Numbered from the stretch's first letter, positions 50,838 to 61,178 are shown. The stretch is DNA of 64,000 nucleotides from Thaumasiovibrio sp043421945 (GCA_043421945.1 JBHOGO010000009.1:1-64000); one strand, 5' to 3'. Made by a program: numbers and translations. The notes: generated from the letters alone by a model not told the origin.

Positions 50838-51749
50838 TTAAGACTCAATATTTAAGAAAGCTGCACCACGAACACCACCAGAGTCGCCGTGTTTCGCTTT
50901 CAAAATCTTCGGTGGCTTAGCAACAGAAAGAAGATGTTTGTGCATACGCTCTGGTACTTGTCGATAGATTTCATCAAAATTCGATAGTCCACCACCAAGT
51001 ACAACCACATGTGAATCTAAAGCTGTCATGAGGTTTGCAAAACAAATGGCAACTAGCTCTAGGTATTTATCAACAAATGCGACGGCAACTTCTTCACCGG
51101 CGTAGTAGTTCTCGATAATGGTAATCGCCTTCAGCTTTTCTTCATGATCATGGGCATAAAGCATTTCAAAGCCACGCCCAGAGAGATAATTATCAAGACA
51201 GCCTTTTTGATCACATCCACATTGAAACAAAGGAGCATTTTCACCTAAGTGAAACCATGCATCGATAGGTAAACGCATATGCCCAAGTTCGCCAGCCACG
51301 TTATTTTTTCCAGAGAAAACTTTACCATTATAGATGAGTCCACCACCGAACCCAGTTCCCATAATTAAGCCAGCCACTGAAGGATAATGTTGTAGGTCTT
51401 CGTCCCATGCCTCTGAAAGTGCAAAACAGTTAGCATCGTTTTCAACCATAACGGAGCGACCCAGTTTTGCTTCTAGATCTTTACGTAGCGGCTTACCTTT
51501 AGCGGCACCGATATTAACAGTTAACACATTACCTGTTTCTGCTTCTTCCATACCTGGAAGACCGATGCCAACTTTTCCCACAACGCCAAACTCTTGATCA
51601 GCTTCAAGAGCCATCGTTGCGATGGTATCAACCAGTTCTTGATAGTCTGTCGTTGGTGTCGGTACTCGCTTTGTCGCTACGCGATTTAGATCACTGTCAA
51701 ACGCACCAAACTCAATCTTAGTGCCACCGACATCAAAGCCATAATACAT
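50838..51749 (-). CDS. nagK: N-acetylglucosamine kinase (ROK family)
   Basis: This 303-residue protein equals E. coli NagK in length. It has the ATP-binding FDVGGTKIEFGAFD at the N-terminus, the ROK motif with zinc-binding cysteines (CGCDQKGCLDNYLSGRGFE), GELGHMRLP and the active-site END in VENDANCFALSEAW. It phosphorylates GlcNAc from murein or chitin recycling. The ATG at 51749 is chosen for AGGGAG seven bases upstream; a longer frame to 51782 is not supported. Confidence 0.92.
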   Translation of the reverse strand: MYYGFDVGGTKIEFGAFDSDLNRVATKRVPTPTTDYQELVDTIATMALEADQEFGVVGKVGIGLPGMEEAETGNVLTVNIGAAKGKPLRKDLEAKLGRSVMVENDANCFALSEAWDEDLQHYPSVAGLIMGTGFGGGLIYNGKVFSGKNNVAGELGHMRLPIDAWFHLGENAPLFQCGCDQKGCLDNYLSGRGFEMLYAHDHEEKLKAITIIENYYAGEEVAVAFVDKYLELVAICFANLMTALDSHVVVLGGGLSNFDEIYRQVPERMHKHLLSVAKPPKILKAKHGDSGGVRGAAFLNIES

Positions 51750-51962
51750 CCTGTACTCCCTGAAAAACTCGAAAAATTTCAACGATTATCGCTAACTCGC
51801 CCCTCACAATCCGTGATGAAGGGCACATAAAGGGTGGTTAAGCACACAAAGTCATATCGATTGGTTGAAAAATAACTACATTTGAACTAAAGGTCTGAAT
51901 TTAACATGTTAATTCGTCATTAAGTGACAGAGGAACTTTTCTACATACTCGGTTTATACGTG

Positions 51963-52685
51963 TTATCGCAGCGATGTACTAAGCTCGTCTCGCATGCGGT
52001 CTAGCGCTCCGGGGCCATCGAGTTTTTTCTGGCGTTTTCCTAATCGATAATGCTCGCTAAAGACATCAAACCAAAGGTCTAATGTACGCGCATTTTCAGT
52101 TTCTCCAAACATATCTACAATTCGAGCAGCGACTTCTGCCGTTGCCAGTTGATTAGACTTCGTTGCTTCTCGTAGCTTAAAACGTGAAAATGCTTCTGGT
52201 GTAATAGACAATAAAGGTAACGGCGCAAGGTATTCACTTTTACGGAATATCTTCTTCGCTTCTTGCCAACTACCATCAAGTAAAATAAACAGTGGACGCT
52301 TTCCATCTGGAACGTCAATCGAATGAACTTGACGCTCAGGAGCATATTCTGAAGGGAAAATAACATAAGGTTGCCACTGTGGATCATTGATCACCGCAAG
52401 CATCTCTGGATTCGGGTCGGTTCGCGACCAAATAAACGCAAAGCAATCTTCAAAAAGGTCAGCGATAAGACGACCTGTATTACTCGGTTTTAAAACCTCA
52501 TCGTCAAACATAATTAACAAAAAAGCAGCTTGAGATTGGATCACCGGCTTATCTTTACAAATACATAAACGTTCTTGAACCATACAGTAAGGACAACGCT
52601 GTACATTTGCGCCTCGGGCTCGAAATGGTTTAGTAGCGCGAGATAATCGTTCTTTATGAAGGCGGTGTACTGCATGAATTCGCAT
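51963..52685 (-). CDS. tapT: tRNA-uridine aminocarboxypropyltransferase (DTW domain, TapT/YfiP)
   Basis: This 240-residue protein has an N-terminal Cys cluster (CPYCMVQERLCIC) and the DTW-domain motifs, with LDGSWQEAKK at about residue 135. It transfers the aminocarboxypropyl group of S-adenosylmethionine to uridine-47 of tRNAs. It is close in length to E. coli YfiP (232). It is a single gene; no acetyltransferase (yfiQ) neighbour is present here. Confidence 0.88.
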   Translation of the reverse strand: MRIHAVHRLHKERLSRATKPFRARGANVQRCPYCMVQERLCICKDKPVIQSQAAFLLIMFDDEVLKPSNTGRLIADLFEDCFAFIWSRTDPNPEMLAVINDPQWQPYVIFPSEYAPERQVHSIDVPDGKRPLFILLDGSWQEAKKIFRKSEYLAPLPLLSITPEAFSRFKLREATKSNQLATAEVAARIVDMFGETENARTLDLWFDVFSEHYRLGKRQKKLDGPGALDRMRDELSTSLR

Positions 52686-52817
52686 CGTTAGGTCTCATTA
52701 CGTTTTTAAAACGCCTGCATGATACTGTCGCGAGCGTACGCTGCCAAGTGATATTCCTAGACTCTTTCTGAAAACACGATGAACAAATCATGTGGGTCAG
52801 TGATTCTCTTCTTCTCT

Positions 52818-54380
52818 CTAAAGCCCTTCTAGTTTGAGCCCTAGAGGAACAAGCTGAAACAAACGTGAGTCCATCCGTTGAATCGGTAGTTCGTAATGAG
52901 GAGTAAACGCCATTTTATCCAATATGTGCGTTTTTAGATCAACACCCGGTGCTATTTCGATGAGCGTCAAACCCGCTTCTGTTAATTTAAAAACGGCGCG
53001 TTCAGTGATATAGTAGATTGGTCGGTTTGAAAGATAGGCATGACGACCACTGAAGGTTATCTGTTGGACGTGTTCGATAAATTTACAAACCTCACCATCT
53101 TGATGGATGGCTAATTCGCCACTCTTGATTTCTATATCCTGCTGACCAGCCGTAAACGTACCGCAAAAATATACCTCTTTAGCATTCTGAGAAATATTGA
53201 TAAACCCGCCACAGCCCGCAATACGATCACCGAACCTTGATACATTAATATTGCCAAACTGGTCGCATTGCGCCATACCTAAAAATGCTTGATCGACGCC
53301 GCCTCCATCATAAAAATCAAACTGCTGATCTTGCGTAATAATCGCTTCTGGGAACGCACTAGCACCAAAGCTGAGTCCACCAGCTGGCGCACCTCCGATC
53401 CCGCCAGGCTCGACAGTGAGCACAAAGTCATCAATCACCCCTTCTTCTTTGGCAACGTTGGAGATCACTTCAGGTGCACCGATGCCTAAGTTTAATACTG
53501 CACCGCGCTTTAGAAAGAGTGCGGCCCGACGAGCAATAACCTTCTTAATATCCAGCTCTCGGTGTACGTGCTGATACATCTGCCGATCACCTTTGCCTAC
53601 ATAGGCTTCATTATATAACTCAGCGAATGTCTGCATGTGCTCTTCAGCTTGGTGTGCAACGACGATGGCATCGACTAAAATACCCGGTATCTTCACTGCG
53701 TGAGGTGCGAGTTCACCACGATTAACCATCTGTTTTACTTGTACAATGACTTTCCCGCCCCTTGCTTTTACGGCTTGAGCGGCAGCAAGGTTTTCAACAA
53801 CAAGGCACTCCTCTTCCATTGTGATATTACCTTGAGGATCCGCAGTCGTGCCTCTTAATAACGCGATATCAAGTTCGAGCTTACGATAAAATAAAAACTC
53901 TTCATCTTCTAATGTGATGACTTTAACAATATCCTCTTGAGAAACTTTATTTATTTTTCCACCTTCTATACGTGGATCGATAAATGTCCCTAACCCCACA
54001 TGCGAATAGGTGCCTGGCTTTCCAGCAGCGCTATCTCGGAGTAGGTGTGAGATAATGCCTTGTGGTAGATTATAAGCTTCAATTTGTTCGCTAAGGGCCA
54101 GCTGTTGCAATTTAGGTACCAAGCCCCAATGACCACCAATGACACGTTTGAGCATGCCGGGTAAAGCAAAGTGATTAGCGGCTTTTCCCTCTCCATCCCC
54201 CTGACCAGCGGCGAAAACAAGCGTTATTTGACGAGGATGACCTGTTTTTTCATAGCGCTCTCCAGCGGCTTTTGCCAAGCCTTCAGCAACAACTGAACCT
54301 ATAAAACCGCCCAGTACGACGCCATCTCCATCTTTAATTAAACTCACCGCCTGCTCTGCAGTGATCACTGGTTTTTCCAA
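52818..54380 (-). CDS. ydiF: Acyl-CoA:acetate/3-ketoacid CoA-transferase (YdiF/Pct-like)
   Basis: This 520-residue protein fuses alpha-like and beta-like CoA-transferase halves. N-terminal DGDGVVLGGFIGS and LALLRGTTADPQGNI type motifs belong to the first half. The catalytic Glu in the TVEPGGIGGAPAGG motif and SFGASAFPEAI belong to the second. It moves CoA between short-chain acids such as acetate and propionate. A TTG start at 54380 is chosen because AGGGAG lies seven bases upstream; an upstream TTG at 54398 has no ribosome site. Confidence 0.88.
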   Translation of the reverse strand: MEKPVITAEQAVSLIKDGDGVVLGGFIGSVVAEGLAKAAGERYEKTGHPRQITLVFAAGQGDGEGKAANHFALPGMLKRVIGGHWGLVPKLQQLALSEQIEAYNLPQGIISHLLRDSAAGKPGTYSHVGLGTFIDPRIEGGKINKVSQEDIVKVITLEDEEFLFYRKLELDIALLRGTTADPQGNITMEEECLVVENLAAAQAVKARGGKVIVQVKQMVNRGELAPHAVKIPGILVDAIVVAHQAEEHMQTFAELYNEAYVGKGDRQMYQHVHRELDIKKVIARRAALFLKRGAVLNLGIGAPEVISNVAKEEGVIDDFVLTVEPGGIGGAPAGGLSFGASAFPEAIITQDQQFDFYDGGGVDQAFLGMAQCDQFGNINVSRFGDRIAGCGGFINISQNAKEVYFCGTFTAGQQDIEIKSGELAIHQDGEVCKFIEHVQQITFSGRHAYLSNRPIYYITERAVFKLTEAGLTLIEIAPGVDLKTHILDKMAFTPHYELPIQRMDSRLFQLVPLGLKLEGL

Positions 54381-54398
54381 TGCCTGACTCCCTGTCAA

Positions 54399-54679
54399 TA
54401 TCTATTCGAGTAATTGTAGAAGGTCAGAATCGCATTAGGGCAACCAAGATCACATTAACTACAAAATAATAACATCTTCAGGCTTGAAATAGACTAGTCC
54501 TAACCTCACCTTTAAAGTCAGACTATTTAGATACTATTGCGATATTTATATTTACTAATGAGGCAATTTCTACTATCAGACCTGTGGGTATGTTAACAAA
54601 TGAATCTAAGCCTTAAATAGGGGCCATGTATCGAGACAATTTCTCAAAATAATGAAGTTAAAATTAAACTGACTCGTCA
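54399..54679. other. Noncoding stretch between two leftward genes
   Basis: This 280-bp AT-rich gap holds the CoA-transferase promoter. No gene or clear hairpin was seen in it. Confidence 0.4.
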
Positions 54680-55069
54680 CTATTCTTTATTTTCATAGAG
54701 TTCGAGCGGTAAACCATCAGGGTCAGAAAAAAAAGTAAATTGTCTGCCAGTCAGTTCATCCACTCTAATTGCCTCTACATCGACGCCACTAGCAATAAGA
54801 TAATCGACTGTTTCTTCAATATTTGAAACGGAAAAAGCGAGGTGCCTAAGCCCTTGAGCTTCTGGATAACTGAGGCGTTCAGGTGCATGAGGAAAGGAGA
54901 ATAATTCAATTTGCTTCCCATCAGGTAAAGCGAGGTCAAGCTTATAAGAGTTCCGCTCAGCTCGATACGTTTCTTGAATCACTGATAACTTCAAAACATG
55001 CGTATAAAATTGTTTTGACCGTTCATAGTCAGAACAAATTATCGCGATATGGTGAAGACCATTTAACAT
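54680..55069 (-). CDS. VOC family protein (YaeR/glyoxalase-like)
   Basis: This 129-residue protein has the vicinal-oxygen-chelate fold with a metal ligand at the start (LHHIAIICSDYERSKQFY), QIELFSFPHAPERLSYPEA in the middle, HLAFSVSNIEETV and the C-terminal SDPDGLPLELYEN. It is close to YaeR of E. coli (129 residues), a putative metal-dependent lyase or isomerase. The reaction is unknown. Confidence 0.82.
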   Translation of the reverse strand: MLNGLHHIAIICSDYERSKQFYTHVLKLSVIQETYRAERNSYKLDLALPDGKQIELFSFPHAPERLSYPEAQGLRHLAFSVSNIEETVDYLIASGVDVEAIRVDELTGRQFTFFSDPDGLPLELYENKE

Positions 55070-55104
55070 TTAAAGTATCCTTACTTTCTTTTAACCTGTA
55101 CCAA

Positions 55105-56223
55105 CTAGTAGCCCGTTAACTCCATATAGCCAACCCCAGTATGGCTACCGATGAATGAGACAGGGCCTTCCCAATAGGAAAAGAGTAAAGGTAACGGCGG
55201 GTAATGATTCTTCGCTGAAACCATGATATCTATCCCCTGGCTCGGTACATAAAGCTTCCACTTTAATGGCCAACGGTTACCATCAAATTTACCGTAATCG
55301 AGTGGCTTCATCACTATCTCTTGAGGAGACAATGCAACCGTTTCTGTCTCAGATATTAACGAACCAAAATAAGTATAAGCGCTACCTTCTCGCACACGAG
55401 CGATCATCAATTTTTCCTGTGAAGAGAGGTGAAGCGCAAACCAGTCCCATCCCAGATTTTCCCCTGGGAGCAAACTCTGAGAGCTCCATTCACGGTCATA
55501 CCAGCCACTTCCTGTCACTTCAAAGCGCTTACCTTTAAATTCTATTGTACCTTCAACATTGAGATAAGGATGGCTAAAGTAATGAGAAGCTAGGGTACCC
55601 ATTTCATTTTTGGTGCTATAGCCATTTTTTCCCTGAAGAACGGCACTCCCTTCATCTTGAATGGTCAATTTAGCGCTAATGTCACTCTCTTCAACGCTGA
55701 ATACCCCTGGAAATGGCGATTGCCCCGTACCCTGCCAATGCCAATTATCTATCCACATTTCATAAGGCGAGGAGACAACAGCGGCTTGCTGAATACCACC
55801 ACGAGCGAAACGTTGTAGCGCCACCTGTTCATTCGCACTGGTAATAACAAAGTGTGCCATATAGCGTTGTGGGTTTTGCCAACCAGTAAGATCATTCACA
55901 GCGGTAGCATAACGAAAAAGTGTCCATTGTACCCCCCATTCTCGCCCAAACTCGTCGATAAGATTAGCGGTTAAGTACCACCACTCATTTCTAAACATCG
56001 GGTGGGCACCATGATCACTTGGAAGTTCGATGACGCGATCAGGCGAAGAGACTTCAAAATCCGAAGTCTCATTATTTGAATACAGTGCAGGATTTGAAAA
56101 AAGCGTTGGTACTGTTGTTTTGTCACTCATTCGATCTTTGTCTGCTGAAAATTTGTCAGCAGACAACATCAACGCTAAGCCAATAACGCAAAAAACAACA
56201 ATACCCACAAGCCCTTTTTTCAC
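55105..56223 (-). CDS. AttH-like secreted lipocalin/CrtC-like protein
   Basis: This 372-residue protein has an N-terminal signal anchor (GLVGIVVFCVIGLALMLS) and a pair of lipocalin-like beta barrels with HPMFRNEWWYLTANL and GSGWYDREWSSQSL, as in the AttH/hydroxyneurosporene-synthase family. Its GTG start at 56223, preceded by GGGAGG, overlaps the permease gene stop by 4 bp. It is probably a periplasmic or surface partner of the AttE/AttFG-like ABC system, perhaps binding or hydrating a hydrophobic substrate; the exact role is unknown. Confidence 0.82.
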   Translation of the reverse strand: MKKGLVGIVVFCVIGLALMLSADKFSADKDRMSDKTTVPTLFSNPALYSNNETSDFEVSSPDRVIELPSDHGAHPMFRNEWWYLTANLIDEFGREWGVQWTLFRYATAVNDLTGWQNPQRYMAHFVITSANEQVALQRFARGGIQQAAVVSSPYEMWIDNWHWQGTGQSPFPGVFSVEESDISAKLTIQDEGSAVLQGKNGYSTKNEMGTLASHYFSHPYLNVEGTIEFKGKRFEVTGSGWYDREWSSQSLLPGENLGWDWFALHLSSQEKLMIARVREGSAYTYFGSLISETETVALSPQEIVMKPLDYGKFDGNRWPLKWKLYVPSQGIDIMVSAKNHYPPLPLLFSYWEGPVSFIGSHTGVGYMELTGY

Positions 56224-58670
56224 TGTGCCTCCCGGAAAGAACGTATCGCAGAACGACGCACAAGCCTCACTACAGGCCAACCACCGGCTAATAAGAGTGA
56301 TAGCAGTGATATACTGAGTATCAAGCTATATTGCAATGGGAACAGTACAAGTTCCATCGTCCAGCCAAAGGAGTGCGTCAAAATGCGCTCAATGAGCAGT
56401 TTTGCCAGAGCTATCCCTAATGGTAATGCAATCATCGTACTAAGCAGTCCTATCACTAACAATTGCCCACCGCCGAGTAGTACTAGCTCTCTGCCGGACA
56501 TCCCCATGCAGCGCAACAGTGAAAACTGCTTAGCCCGTGACAACTCACCGGCTGTCGTAGCAAAGAATAAACCTGTCACCGCAATCACTAATGTCAGTAA
56601 ACCCAGCGCGTCTGTGACCTTAAAAGTTTGCTCAAACACTTTCATTGCACGCGATAGCAAAGCGTGTTGATTGATCGCTTGCCTATCGGTTAACCCAAAT
56701 TGTTTTTTGAGGTCCTGTGAGAGTTGATGTGAATCAGCGCCTTCTGCCAATAAAACGGCCAAGCCAACACGCCCCTGTCCATTATAAAGCTGATGCCAAC
56801 GTTTATGCGGTAACATAACCTGACCATAAGGGTTCCCATAGTCATAATAGACCCCGGCAACGCGCCACTCACCTTTAAAAGGGCTCGGTAAATGCACCCT
56901 ATCACCGGGAGACCAACCACGAGATAGTGCCAATGACTCACTGACTAGTACGCTACGTCCACTATGGAAATCAAACCAAAAGTCAGGCGTCGATACCTTC
57001 ATCGTCAGCGATTCGAGTTCTATTTGGCTGGTACCAATACTAATTGCTTGAAGCACCCCTTGCTCACTATTTGAATCAGTGCGCCATTGCCACAACACTT
57101 CTTTCACATCCGATCGACTGTCTAACCAACTATCTATCGCGACGGCCTCTTCAGTCTTCGGCTGTAAATAGAGATCAGCGACAATACGCGTCTTTAGCCA
57201 ATCTACCGTTGCTGTACGGAAGCTACCCACCATCGTATCCATACCAATATTCGTCGCAATCGCTAACATAAAGGCCATTGATGCCACCCCACGGTAGCTG
57301 AGGCTTGCGGCAGCATCAGTAAAGAACCATCGTAACTTCGGGCTAGGAAGAAGGAGGGCTAAATTGGAGAAGAGCGTCCATATCAAGAAAGGCATAACCA
57401 GTGCTGATGAAACCAATAGCAAACCAATTAACATGAAGCCGATTAACTCGGTAGGAGGAAGAAAATAAAGAACGACCGCAATGCAAGTCAATACCAGCGC
57501 CAACAACGCTTGCCTAAAGAATGATTTACCGCTAAAGCGATGTAATGAGAGCTGGCGTGAGAGTCTGGCTGGCGGCGTTTTTAATAGTCGAACCATTGGC
57601 CAGCCACATGCGCATACTGTGCCTATAATTGCAATGCCGACACTCGAAATACCCCATTGCCAATGCCACTCAACATGACTTTGAACGAGGGCACCATACA
57701 AGTCCCCCAAGCTACTCGCTACCGAGGGCATCAATTGATTAGCCAATGCTAAGCCGACGATATTACCACTGAAAACGGCGATAATAAGCCAAATAGTCAC
57801 CTCCGCAACCAGCACAGCGAACAATTGTCGCCCAGCGACGCCAAGCTGACGTAATTGACCAAAAAGGGGCTGTCGCTGCGTAAAGCTTAATGACATCGCT
57901 TGGAAAAAAATAAACATCCCAACGACAAACGCCAGTAATCCCATGGCTAACAGGTTGCTATGAAAAGCTCGTGTGAGTGGTGCTAATTGATCGCTAGAAC
58001 GTAACTCAATCCGCAGCGAATCTGGCAACGTTTTCGTTAACTTATCTAATGTGCTTGTCGACATTTCCCCGCACGCGATAGAAGATAGCCCTCTTGCGTG
58101 GTTATAGGACTTCACCATCGATATGTCAGCCATTAACCGAGCACCACCGAAAATACTGTCACTGACAACCTGAAAGGGACCCACTTCCCCATGGTTTGTC
58201 AGTATGTGTTGCCCATTTTTAATATCGAGAAAAGTTGCGTAACTTTGACTGATAAGAATAGGGTATGGCGGTAGCATTAAACTTGCGGGGTTGAACAAAG
58301 AAGCACGCTGATGCTGAGTAGAAAGATTAAGCAATGCTATTGGATCGATACCTAATATCTCTAGCACGTGGTCTGGCGTTGTAAGGACTGTTCTTTCAAG
58401 CGGAACACATTGTGAAAAACCTTGACGCCTCAGAGAGATATACGTTTCATCAGGTACCCGCTTTCCCAAGTCTTTATTAACAATGGTATAAGGAAAGGGA
58501 TTATTAAGAAGCTGAGCGTTTCGTTCGTAACTCAAACGCGCTTGGAAGTTTATGGCTAAAACACCCACTAACAATGAGATGCCAAGGGTAAGACCAAACC
58601 AAACTAAGACTAACTGGAGTTTGTGCTTACGGTAATGACCCCAAACCGCTTTAGCTACGGGAACGAACAT
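56220..58670 (-). CDS. FtsX-like ABC permease, AttF/AttG-like fused
   Basis: This protein of about 816 residues has two FtsX/MacB-like permease cassettes: an N-terminal helix and large periplasmic domain, a first three-helix set near 230-370, then a second copy with helices near 430-500 and 700-800. It appears to be an AttF-like and AttG-like pair in one chain. The ATG at 58670 has GGGAGG eight bases upstream and overlaps the ATPase gene by 20 bp. It forms the membrane part of a lipid- or lipoprotein-related ABC system with the ATPase upstream and the AttH-like protein downstream. Confidence 0.82.
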   Translation of the reverse strand: MFVPVAKAVWGHYRKHKLQLVLVWFGLTLGISLLVGVLAINFQARLSYERNAQLLNNPFPYTIVNKDLGKRVPDETYISLRRQGFSQCVPLERTVLTTPDHVLEILGIDPIALLNLSTQHQRASLFNPASLMLPPYPILISQSYATFLDIKNGQHILTNHGEVGPFQVVSDSIFGGARLMADISMVKSYNHARGLSSIACGEMSTSTLDKLTKTLPDSLRIELRSSDQLAPLTRAFHSNLLAMGLLAFVVGMFIFFQAMSLSFTQRQPLFGQLRQLGVAGRQLFAVLVAEVTIWLIIAVFSGNIVGLALANQLMPSVASSLGDLYGALVQSHVEWHWQWGISSVGIAIIGTVCACGWPMVRLLKTPPARLSRQLSLHRFSGKSFFRQALLALVLTCIAVVLYFLPPTELIGFMLIGLLLVSSALVMPFLIWTLFSNLALLLPSPKLRWFFTDAAASLSYRGVASMAFMLAIATNIGMDTMVGSFRTATVDWLKTRIVADLYLQPKTEEAVAIDSWLDSRSDVKEVLWQWRTDSNSEQGVLQAISIGTSQIELESLTMKVSTPDFWFDFHSGRSVLVSESLALSRGWSPGDRVHLPSPFKGEWRVAGVYYDYGNPYGQVMLPHKRWHQLYNGQGRVGLAVLLAEGADSHQLSQDLKKQFGLTDRQAINQHALLSRAMKVFEQTFKVTDALGLLTLVIAVTGLFFATTAGELSRAKQFSLLRCMGMSGRELVLLGGGQLLVIGLLSTMIALPLGIALAKLLIERILTHSFGWTMELVLFPLQYSLILSISLLSLLLAGGWPVVRLVRRSAIRSFREAQ

Positions 58671-59322
58671 CCAGACAGCCTCCCTGTAACCTAACTTGAC
58701 CTTCCATATATTTTGCGACGTTAGCACTGTGTGTGACAAGTAATAAGGTACAACGTAACTCTTTCGCTAGGCTAATGAGTAATCGCATCACCGCTGCTTC
58801 ATTCTTTTCATCTAAGCTTCCGGTAGGCTCATCGGCTAATAAAAGTTTTGGTTCCATATAAAGTGCACGTGCGATCGCAACACGTTGTTGTTGTCCACCC
58901 GAAAGCTCTTCAGGGAACCGAGAAAGGAGTGACATCAGATCTAAGTTAGAGAGGATTTGCCGCCAAATTCTATCGTTTTCTGGTAGTCCACGAAGTTGAC
59001 GACAAAAACGAATATTATCAGCAATAGTCAATGTTGGGAGTAGATTATACTGCTGGAAAATCATGCCGATATTTTCACGACGAAAATGGGTTCTTTGACG
59101 TTCATCACATGCATGAAGAGGTTGATTATCAAACCATATCTCACCCGAATCTTGAGTATCCAAGCCTGCAATAAGATTAAGCAACGTACTTTTTCCTGAA
59201 CCACTCTCCCCCATCAATGCAATCTGAGTGCCCCGTGGGATGTGTAGTTCTGCACTTTGCAATACCGGATGGAAATCATCACCATCTCGGTAGCCCTTAC
59301 AAAGCTGGTTTATTTTTAACAT
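58651..59322 (-). CDS. ABC transporter ATPase, AttE/LolD-like
   Basis: This 223-residue protein has Walker A GESGSGKST, signature LSGGQQQRVAIARAL, Walker B LLLADEPTGSLD and the switch LLVTHS. The short MacB/LolD-type ATPases have this size. The ATG at 59322 is supported by GGAAG six bases upstream; the longer frame to 59427 is not. First gene of the ABC-permease-AttH operon, all overlapping. Confidence 0.88.
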   Translation of the reverse strand: MLKINQLCKGYRDGDDFHPVLQSAELHIPRGTQIALMGESGSGKSTLLNLIAGLDTQDSGEIWFDNQPLHACDERQRTHFRRENIGMIFQQYNLLPTLTIADNIRFCRQLRGLPENDRIWRQILSNLDLMSLLSRFPEELSGGQQQRVAIARALYMEPKLLLADEPTGSLDEKNEAAVMRLLISLAKELRCTLLLVTHSANVAKYMEGQVRLQGGCLDVRSRS

Positions 59323-59673
59323 TATTACTTCCGTTGCGGGTATATCACGATGACCGTTCAGCAATTTACCGTATTCGTGGAAAATGCGGAAGGGGTCACA
59401 GTTAGGAAAATATTGAAATAGCGTCACAAGTCGACAATTTCGAAGGAATTTAGTTATTTTTCATCAAAAATCAAGCCAGAGAGTCAGTTTATATCTTGTC
59501 TGCCCGCATAAACAGTGTTTCATCAATTACAGGGCTGTTTGTAATCAAGCTCTTAGAATAAGTAATACTGATCATGACCACGGAAAATAGTGACATTTCT
59601 CATACCATATATTGCCGAACTTCAGTATATACTCTTAAGCACATATCCCCCGCAATCAAGGACGAATTGCGTT
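59323..59673. other. Divergent promoter region between the ABC operon and the SDR gene
   Basis: These 350 bp separate two divergent transcription units. No further gene was recognised; regulatory sites were not identified. Confidence 0.4.
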
Positions 59674-61125
59674 ATGTCCCAACATATACTGGTCATCGGT
59701 GCCTCTGGCTACATTGGTAGCCATGTCGTTCCCTTTTTATTAGGCAAAGGTCATCGCGTTACCGCGACAGGTCGCTCGCTCGATTTATTAAAAAAACGAA
59801 GCTGGAGCCACCTCGACACCATCACGCTTCAACAACTTGATCTTATGAGCGACGATGTATCACCACTTTTGGAAGGGGTGGATGTAGTGGTTTTTCTCGT
59901 TCATGGAATGGCACATGGGCATGACTTTATTGATTATGAACTCACGGTAGCGACTAACCTATCCAATGCGCTACAGAAAAGTCAGGTGAAACAAGTGATT
60001 TATCTTGGCGCGTTGCAGCCAAGTACCAGTGCGACAAGTGAGCACCTTCAAGCAAGAGAGCAGACGGGTGATACTCTGCGAGAGTCGGGCATCCCAACGG
60101 TTGAATTACGTGCTGGCATCATCATCGGACCCGGTTCGGCAGCATTTGAAGTTATGAGGGATTTCATCTATCACCTCCCTATCCTGTTTACCCCACCATG
60201 GGTATCTTCAAAGTCATCACCCATCGCTCTTGAAAATTTACTGTTTTATATTGGAGAGTTAGTCAGCCATCCCGTTGAGGGGAACCCCATTTTTGATGTC
60301 GCTGGACCCCATGTTCTTACCTATCAAGAGCAAATGACTAAACTTGGTCTTGCGATGGGAAAACGTGTCAGGGTGATTAAGCTCCCTTTCTTAACGCCTG
60401 AAATGACCGCGCATTTCTTCCAATTTATTACCTCTGTTCCTGTCAACATAGCGCGTGCCCTTGTTAGTGGCCTTCGCTACGATCTACCTGCTAATGACAC
60501 TGCAATTAAAGCGCTATTCTCACAACCATTACTGAGTTACGAAGAAGCAGTGGCTTCAACGTTAAAACAAGAAGATGAGGTTGTAAGGAGCAATATTTGG
60601 GGGTTTGACCCCGATGCCTTACTCCGCTGGCAAAAAGGCTATGGTTATTACCCAAAGAATGCAGGATTCTCTCAGACAACGACCGCAACGTGCGAGCAGT
60701 TATGGTACGCCATCAACCAATTAGGGAAAGAGCCTGGTTATTTTTATGCGAACATACTTTGGCGAATTCGAGAGTGGATGGATCATATCATCGGTGGCAA
60801 AGCGTTCAATCGTCAGCGTAGTAATGAGCATACCCTCTCTGTGGGTGACTACATTGACTCTTGGAAAGTGATTTCGGTTGCCGAAAATCACCATCTTTCA
60901 TTATTGTTCGGAATGAAAGCCCCTGGCCTGGGCAGACTTGAATTTACGATTACGGAAGAAGGTCACTGTCGACGTCTTGATATTCGTGCTTGGTGGCATC
61001 CAGCGGGGTTTAGGGGATTGTTATACTGGTTTGCCATGATGCCTGCCCACCTCTTTATTTTTAAAGGAATGGTGAAAGCAGTGTGTGAGTTAGCACAGAA
61101 TAGCCATGTCAAAATGACTGAATAA
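59674..61125 (+). CDS. NAD(P)-binding SDR/NmrA-like protein with DUF2867-like C-terminus
   Basis: This 483-residue protein has an N-terminal Rossmann fold with GASGYIGSHVVPFLL (about 8-22) and epimerase-like features over the first 300 residues. The C-terminal part has WWHPAGFRGLLYWFAMMPAHLFIFKGM, as in DUF2867 proteins. It probably binds NAD(P)H and acts on a small or lipid substrate. The ATG at 59674 has AAGGA upstream; the longer frame from 59590 lacks a site. Confidence 0.82.
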   Translation: MSQHILVIGASGYIGSHVVPFLLGKGHRVTATGRSLDLLKKRSWSHLDTITLQQLDLMSDDVSPLLEGVDVVVFLVHGMAHGHDFIDYELTVATNLSNALQKSQVKQVIYLGALQPSTSATSEHLQAREQTGDTLRESGIPTVELRAGIIIGPGSAAFEVMRDFIYHLPILFTPPWVSSKSSPIALENLLFYIGELVSHPVEGNPIFDVAGPHVLTYQEQMTKLGLAMGKRVRVIKLPFLTPEMTAHFFQFITSVPVNIARALVSGLRYDLPANDTAIKALFSQPLLSYEEAVASTLKQEDEVVRSNIWGFDPDALLRWQKGYGYYPKNAGFSQTTTATCEQLWYAINQLGKEPGYFYANILWRIREWMDHIIGGKAFNRQRSNEHTLSVGDYIDSWKVISVAENHHLSLLFGMKAPGLGRLEFTITEEGHCRRLDIRAWWHPAGFRGLLYWFAMMPAHLFIFKGMVKAVCELAQNSHVKMTE

Positions 61126-61152
61126 AGCAGAGGAATGAACGTTATAGAAGAG

Positions 61153-61178
61153 AAGGTGCTGAACAACAGCAGCACCTT
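61153..61178. terminator. Hairpin between convergent genes
   Basis: AAGGTGCTG / CAGCACCTT, 9-bp stem with an 8-nt loop, lies between the SDR gene and the leftward gene ending at 61196. There is no strong T-run, so termination is uncertain. Confidence 0.45.

Noticed and set aside
58671..58739. Longer N-terminus for the FtsX-like permease
   Set aside because: It would overlap the ATPase gene by 89 bp and has no ribosome site; ATG 58670 follows GGGAGG.
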